Virus record (IMG/VR): IMGVR_UViG_3300049793_000181
Span: 1-20,962 of that record
Strand: one strand, 5' to 3'
DNA: 20,962 bases
Source: a virus
A program made the translations under genes and the position numbers. Under the pieces are notes generated by a model. That model did no database searches. It was not told the DNA's origin and was given only the letters and a program-made list of their open reading frames with translations. Position 1 is the first letter of the stretch. Each line of letters begins with the position of its first letter. Below, piece after piece: positions 19,360 to 20,962 of this stretch.

Positions 19360-19590
19360 CTAGCGGACTCCGGGGGTGTGTGACGGTGGGAAAGGCCAGT
19401 GGCCCGTGAGGATGAACAACGCGGCTTCGATGCTCCATCCGCGAGTGCGGAGATAGCGGGCTGCGGTTGCAGTACTGTAGCGGCGTGCGAGGCTGCGGGC
19501 CGTGGGGATGTGCGCGGAGCGGCGGCAATGCATTGGAGGGAGGGCTGAGGTTGCCACGACAGCGGCCCGGACGGATGCGAGAGGGGACAT
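19360..19590 (-). CDS. 76-residue phage protein (TAARYLRTRGWSIEAAL family)
   Basis: An Arg/Ala-rich N-terminus (MSPLASVRAAVVATS ... ARSLARRYSTA) leads to AARYLRTRGWSIEAALFILTG, a C-terminal motif seen in other small phage proteins and resembling a UBA-like or helix-turn-helix bundle (A..YL...GW....A...L). The start at 19590 has AGGAG 9 nt upstream; the longer frame would run through hairpin copy 7. Possible DNA- or protein-binding adaptor; unproven. Confidence 0.72.
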   Translation of the reverse strand: MSPLASVRAAVVATSALPPMHCRRSAHIPTARSLARRYSTATAARYLRTRGWSIEAALFILTGHWPFPPSHTPGVR

Positions 19591-19615
19591 GGTTGAAGCT
19601 CCTAGGGTTAGGTGT

Positions 19616-19652
19616 AGTTCCATGGCCGCGTTACGGCGTGGTAACGCGGCGG
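19616..19652. repeat. Dispersed hairpin repeat, copy 7 (divergent centre)
   Basis: Core CCGCGTTAC-GGCGTG-GTAACGCGG at 19626-19649. Both stem arms are exact, while the six-base centre differs from the xRGCYx form of the other copies. Located between two - strand genes. Confidence 0.92.
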
Positions 19653-19671
19653 TCAAATGGGGGTGTGCGTG

Positions 19672-20286
19672 TTAGCCTTGCGAGGCCGAGGGGTCACCTG
19701 TGCCGTCGTCGGATTCGGATTCGTCGTAGCCATCATCGCCACCGTTCGCGCCTTCCATCAGCCCGTCGAGCAATGCATCGGTGTCCACTTTCGAAGTGTC
19801 CGTCCGTTCAGCTTGGATCAGTCGCATCAGATCGGCCACGCGGGGATTCTTGCGCAATGCGGCGACTTCTTCTTTTGACAACTTCGCCAGATACGACTCG
19901 ATGTCATCGCGGCTCTTCGTCGTCATGCGCATCAACGCCGTGACGAACACACCGCCCTTCACATTGCCTCCGGTGCCTTCTCCGCCCCGGACCTTGTTCC
20001 ATGCGGGTTCAGTGGCGTGCGTGATGCGGCTGTAGATGTCCGCCACGGCATCGTATTTGTCATCGATTGTGGCGGTGCGGCCGGTTTCAGGGTCGCGGGC
20101 GATTGCCGCGCCATCTATGAGCTTTTGCTTCAAGCCGTGCATCATTGCGGCGTGGCGGATCGCGGGGCTGAGCGCCTTCGCGTCAACGGTCAGCACGCGT
20201 TGGTTGGCGAACGTGAGAATCAACAGCGAATCGCTGATTGCGGCTGCGACGGCGGTAGAGGTTTTCTTTGGGGCTGCGGTTGCCAT
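19672..20286 (-). CDS. DTDALL-tail protein, paralog of the 16006-16611 product (204 aa)
   Basis: After MATAAPKKTSTAV comes LLILTFANQRVLTVDA and LSPAIRHAAMMHGLKQKLID, then FVTALMRMTTKSRDDIESYL, EVAALRKNPRVADLMRLIQA and VDTDALLDGLM, ending in an acidic Gly/Asp/Glu/Ser tail. The order and spacing match the 201-residue protein at 16006-16611, so they are paralogs with diverged N-termini. AGGAG lies 11 nt before the ATG at 20286. An abundant early nucleoid- or replication-associated protein is one possibility; the function is not known. Confidence 0.83.
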   Translation of the reverse strand: MATAAPKKTSTAVAAAISDSLLILTFANQRVLTVDAKALSPAIRHAAMMHGLKQKLIDGAAIARDPETGRTATIDDKYDAVADIYSRITHATEPAWNKVRGGEGTGGNVKGGVFVTALMRMTTKSRDDIESYLAKLSKEEVAALRKNPRVADLMRLIQAERTDTSKVDTDALLDGLMEGANGGDDGYDESESDDGTGDPSASQG

Positions 20287-20385
20287 GATTGTGATGCTCC
20301 TATAGCTATAGCGCGGGGCGCTGGGGTTGAGTGAGGCCGCTACGCGATGGGCGAGGGCGGCGAGTCACGCGAGGGCAGGATTGCC

Positions 20386-20425
20386 CGGTTAGCCTCACGC
20401 GTTACGGCGATGCGCTGGCTAACCG
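20386..20425. repeat. 9-bp inverted repeat with 22-nt loop
   Basis: CGGTTAGCC (20386-20394) and GGCTAACCG (20417-20425). The loop contains GCGTTACGGCG, which resembles the left half of hairpin copy 7. It lies just downstream of the 65-residue gene on the - strand, with no T run; possible RNA structure or protein site. Confidence 0.6.
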
Positions 20426-20435
20426 TGCGGCCCTG

Positions 20436-20633
20436 TTACTTGGCGATGCGGAATCCGTCATCACCCACTCGTACAATGTGGCCCTCATTGAGCAGATCGT
20501 GCACCGCCGTCATGTAGGCATACGAATCATAGCCATCGACATTCAGTCGGCACATGTGTTTGAGGTCGTCCGATTCCATTGAGCCTTTGATGGTCAATTG
20601 ATCGATGATGCAGGATTGGCAGGGGTAGTTCAC
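20436..20633 (-). CDS. 65-residue winged-helix-like protein, first gene of the rightmost unit
   Basis: GTG start at 20633 with TAGGAG 8 nt upstream. An N-terminal CxxC (YPCQSC), then ESDDLKHMC, TAVHDLLNEGHIVRVGDDGF, the helix-LxxxGxIxRxGxxxFxxA pattern of the recognition helix and wing of small winged-helix proteins. Its position directly behind the strongest-looking upstream promoter and a dyad suggests an early regulator, possibly self-regulated; this is inference. Confidence 0.72.
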   Translation of the reverse strand: MNYPCQSCIIDQLTIKGSMESDDLKHMCRLNVDGYDSYAYMTAVHDLLNEGHIVRVGDDGFRIAK

Positions 20634-20672
20634 GGCAGCTCCTAGTTGCTCAACCGGCCTGATTGCCTAGTC

Positions 20673-20708
20673 GATGTATCCATTATGAGTTATCTCGCCG
20701 CCGAATGC
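20673..20708 (-). promoter_or_regulatory. Sigma-70-type promoter of the rightmost unit
   Basis: On the - strand TTGCAT, 17 nt, CATAAT, just upstream of GGATACATCG. The leader to the GTG at 20633 is about 40 nt. Good hexamers with ideal spacing. Confidence 0.7.
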
Positions 20709-20719
20709 AACCAGTTCTT

Positions 20720-20737
20720 TTAGAGTATCCCCTCTAA
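20720..20737. promoter_or_regulatory. Operator-like dyad above the promoter
   Basis: TTAGAG-TATCCC-CTCTAA, two perfect 6-bp arms around a 6-bp centre, lying immediately upstream of the -35 region. Typical layout for a dimeric regulator site. Confidence 0.45.
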
Positions 20738-20794
20738 TTTGGCGCCCCCACGGTCGCCGAGGCTAGTTCTAGGGGCTGTGACCCCCAGGCAGCC

Positions 20795-20837
20795 ATTCCA
20801 CCGCCGCGTTACTAGCTGGTAACGCGGTCGCCGAACT
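20795..20837. repeat. Dispersed hairpin repeat, copy 8
   Basis: Core CCGCGTTAC-TAGCTG-GTAACGCGG at 20804-20827; left outer arm ATTCCACCG preserved, right outer arm drifted (TCGCCGAACT). It lies upstream of the rightmost promoter. Confidence 0.93.
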
Positions 20838-20962
20838 CCCGGCCCCCCCGGCCCATGCTACGCGACGAGGTCAGGTCGCGTGATGGGGGAGTGGGGGAGA
20901 GGGACGTGGGGCATGACCGCACCACCGCCCCCCCCCCCTCCCTAATCCAACACCGCGCCCGC
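20838..20962. other. Non-coding right edge with G and C tracts
   Basis: No gene is visible. Positions 20885-20911 contain four G tracts with loops of 3-4 nt (a G-quadruplex-type motif on the + strand), followed by an 11-C run at 20928-20938. It resembles the G-rich non-coding regions at 1.1 and 18.6 kb and may be the start of another control region beyond the window. Confidence 0.6.

Noticed and set aside
1046-20837. The regularly spread hairpins as a CRISPR array
   Set aside because: Copies are kilobases apart with genes between them; no short spacers, and no cas genes (the Cas4-like nuclease is a common phage recombination enzyme).
1-20962. tRNA or rRNA genes
   Set aside because: No cloverleaf with a T-arm GTTCRA-type motif and no rRNA-like stretch was seen by eye; a covariance search would be decisive.

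Overview
The window looks like part of a tailed double-stranded DNA phage genome, lytic or temperate unknown. The host is probably a GC-rich proteobacterium of the Pseudomonas, Achromobacter or Stenotrophomonas kind. Support comes from the tail of a GH24 endolysin with a lysis-type cassette, a phage replication and recombination gene set, many very short tightly packed genes with ATGA/TGATG overlaps, and several small families known mainly from phages of such hosts. Host assignment is inference from family resemblance and base composition only.

Layout. Positions 2-1024 (+ strand) carry the end of a late/lysis cassette: endolysin C-terminus, a two-membrane-segment holin-like protein, a small lipoprotein and a 73-residue protein. 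Everything from 20633 down to 1307 is on the - strand, so the two transcription directions converge at about 1025-1306. The - strand is divided by promoters, terminators and hairpin repeats into these units: 20633-18808 (small regulators and unknowns, including one of two paralogous 'DTDALL-tail' proteins), 18150-16728 (unknowns, DUF4406, membrane protein), 16611-16006 (second DTDALL paralog, own promoter and terminator), 15743-11109 (Ala-repeat protein, lipoprotein metallopeptidase, DUF6197-like, DUF3310, RecD-like helicase), 11003-6563 (tandem paralogs, third DTDALL-tail protein, coiled coil, Cas4/RecB-like nuclease, RecA-like AAA ATPase), 6360-1307 (ATPase-associated protein, MazG-like, ParB-methyltransferase fusion, zinc-finger peptide, and a uracil-DNA-glycosylase/exonuclease/DNA polymerase I fusion).

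The - strand genes form a replication/recombination module: polymerase, helicase, nuclease and RecA-like ATPase, with nucleotide-pool proteins (MazG, DUF3310, DUF4406) and a DNA-modifying enzyme. Unusual features not explained by ordinary gene content are: (1) an eight-copy dispersed hairpin family built on CCGCGTTAC-N6-GTAACGCGG at unit boundaries; (2) a diverged ~115-bp direct repeat with G-quadruplex-type G tracts in both large non-coding regions (1.1 kb and 18.6 kb); (3) a short C-terminal peptide (I/V-D-T/S-DALLxGL) shared by three proteins; (4) a ~26-nt near-palindrome placed in both orientations inside coding sequence at 17.2-18.1 kb; (5) two genes whose conserved-looking C-termini are thrown out of frame at 5-nt G/C runs; (6) a large Ala-repeat expansion built of 9- and 12-nt modules. 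The 18.2-18.8 kb non-coding region is the best candidate for a replication origin or master control region.
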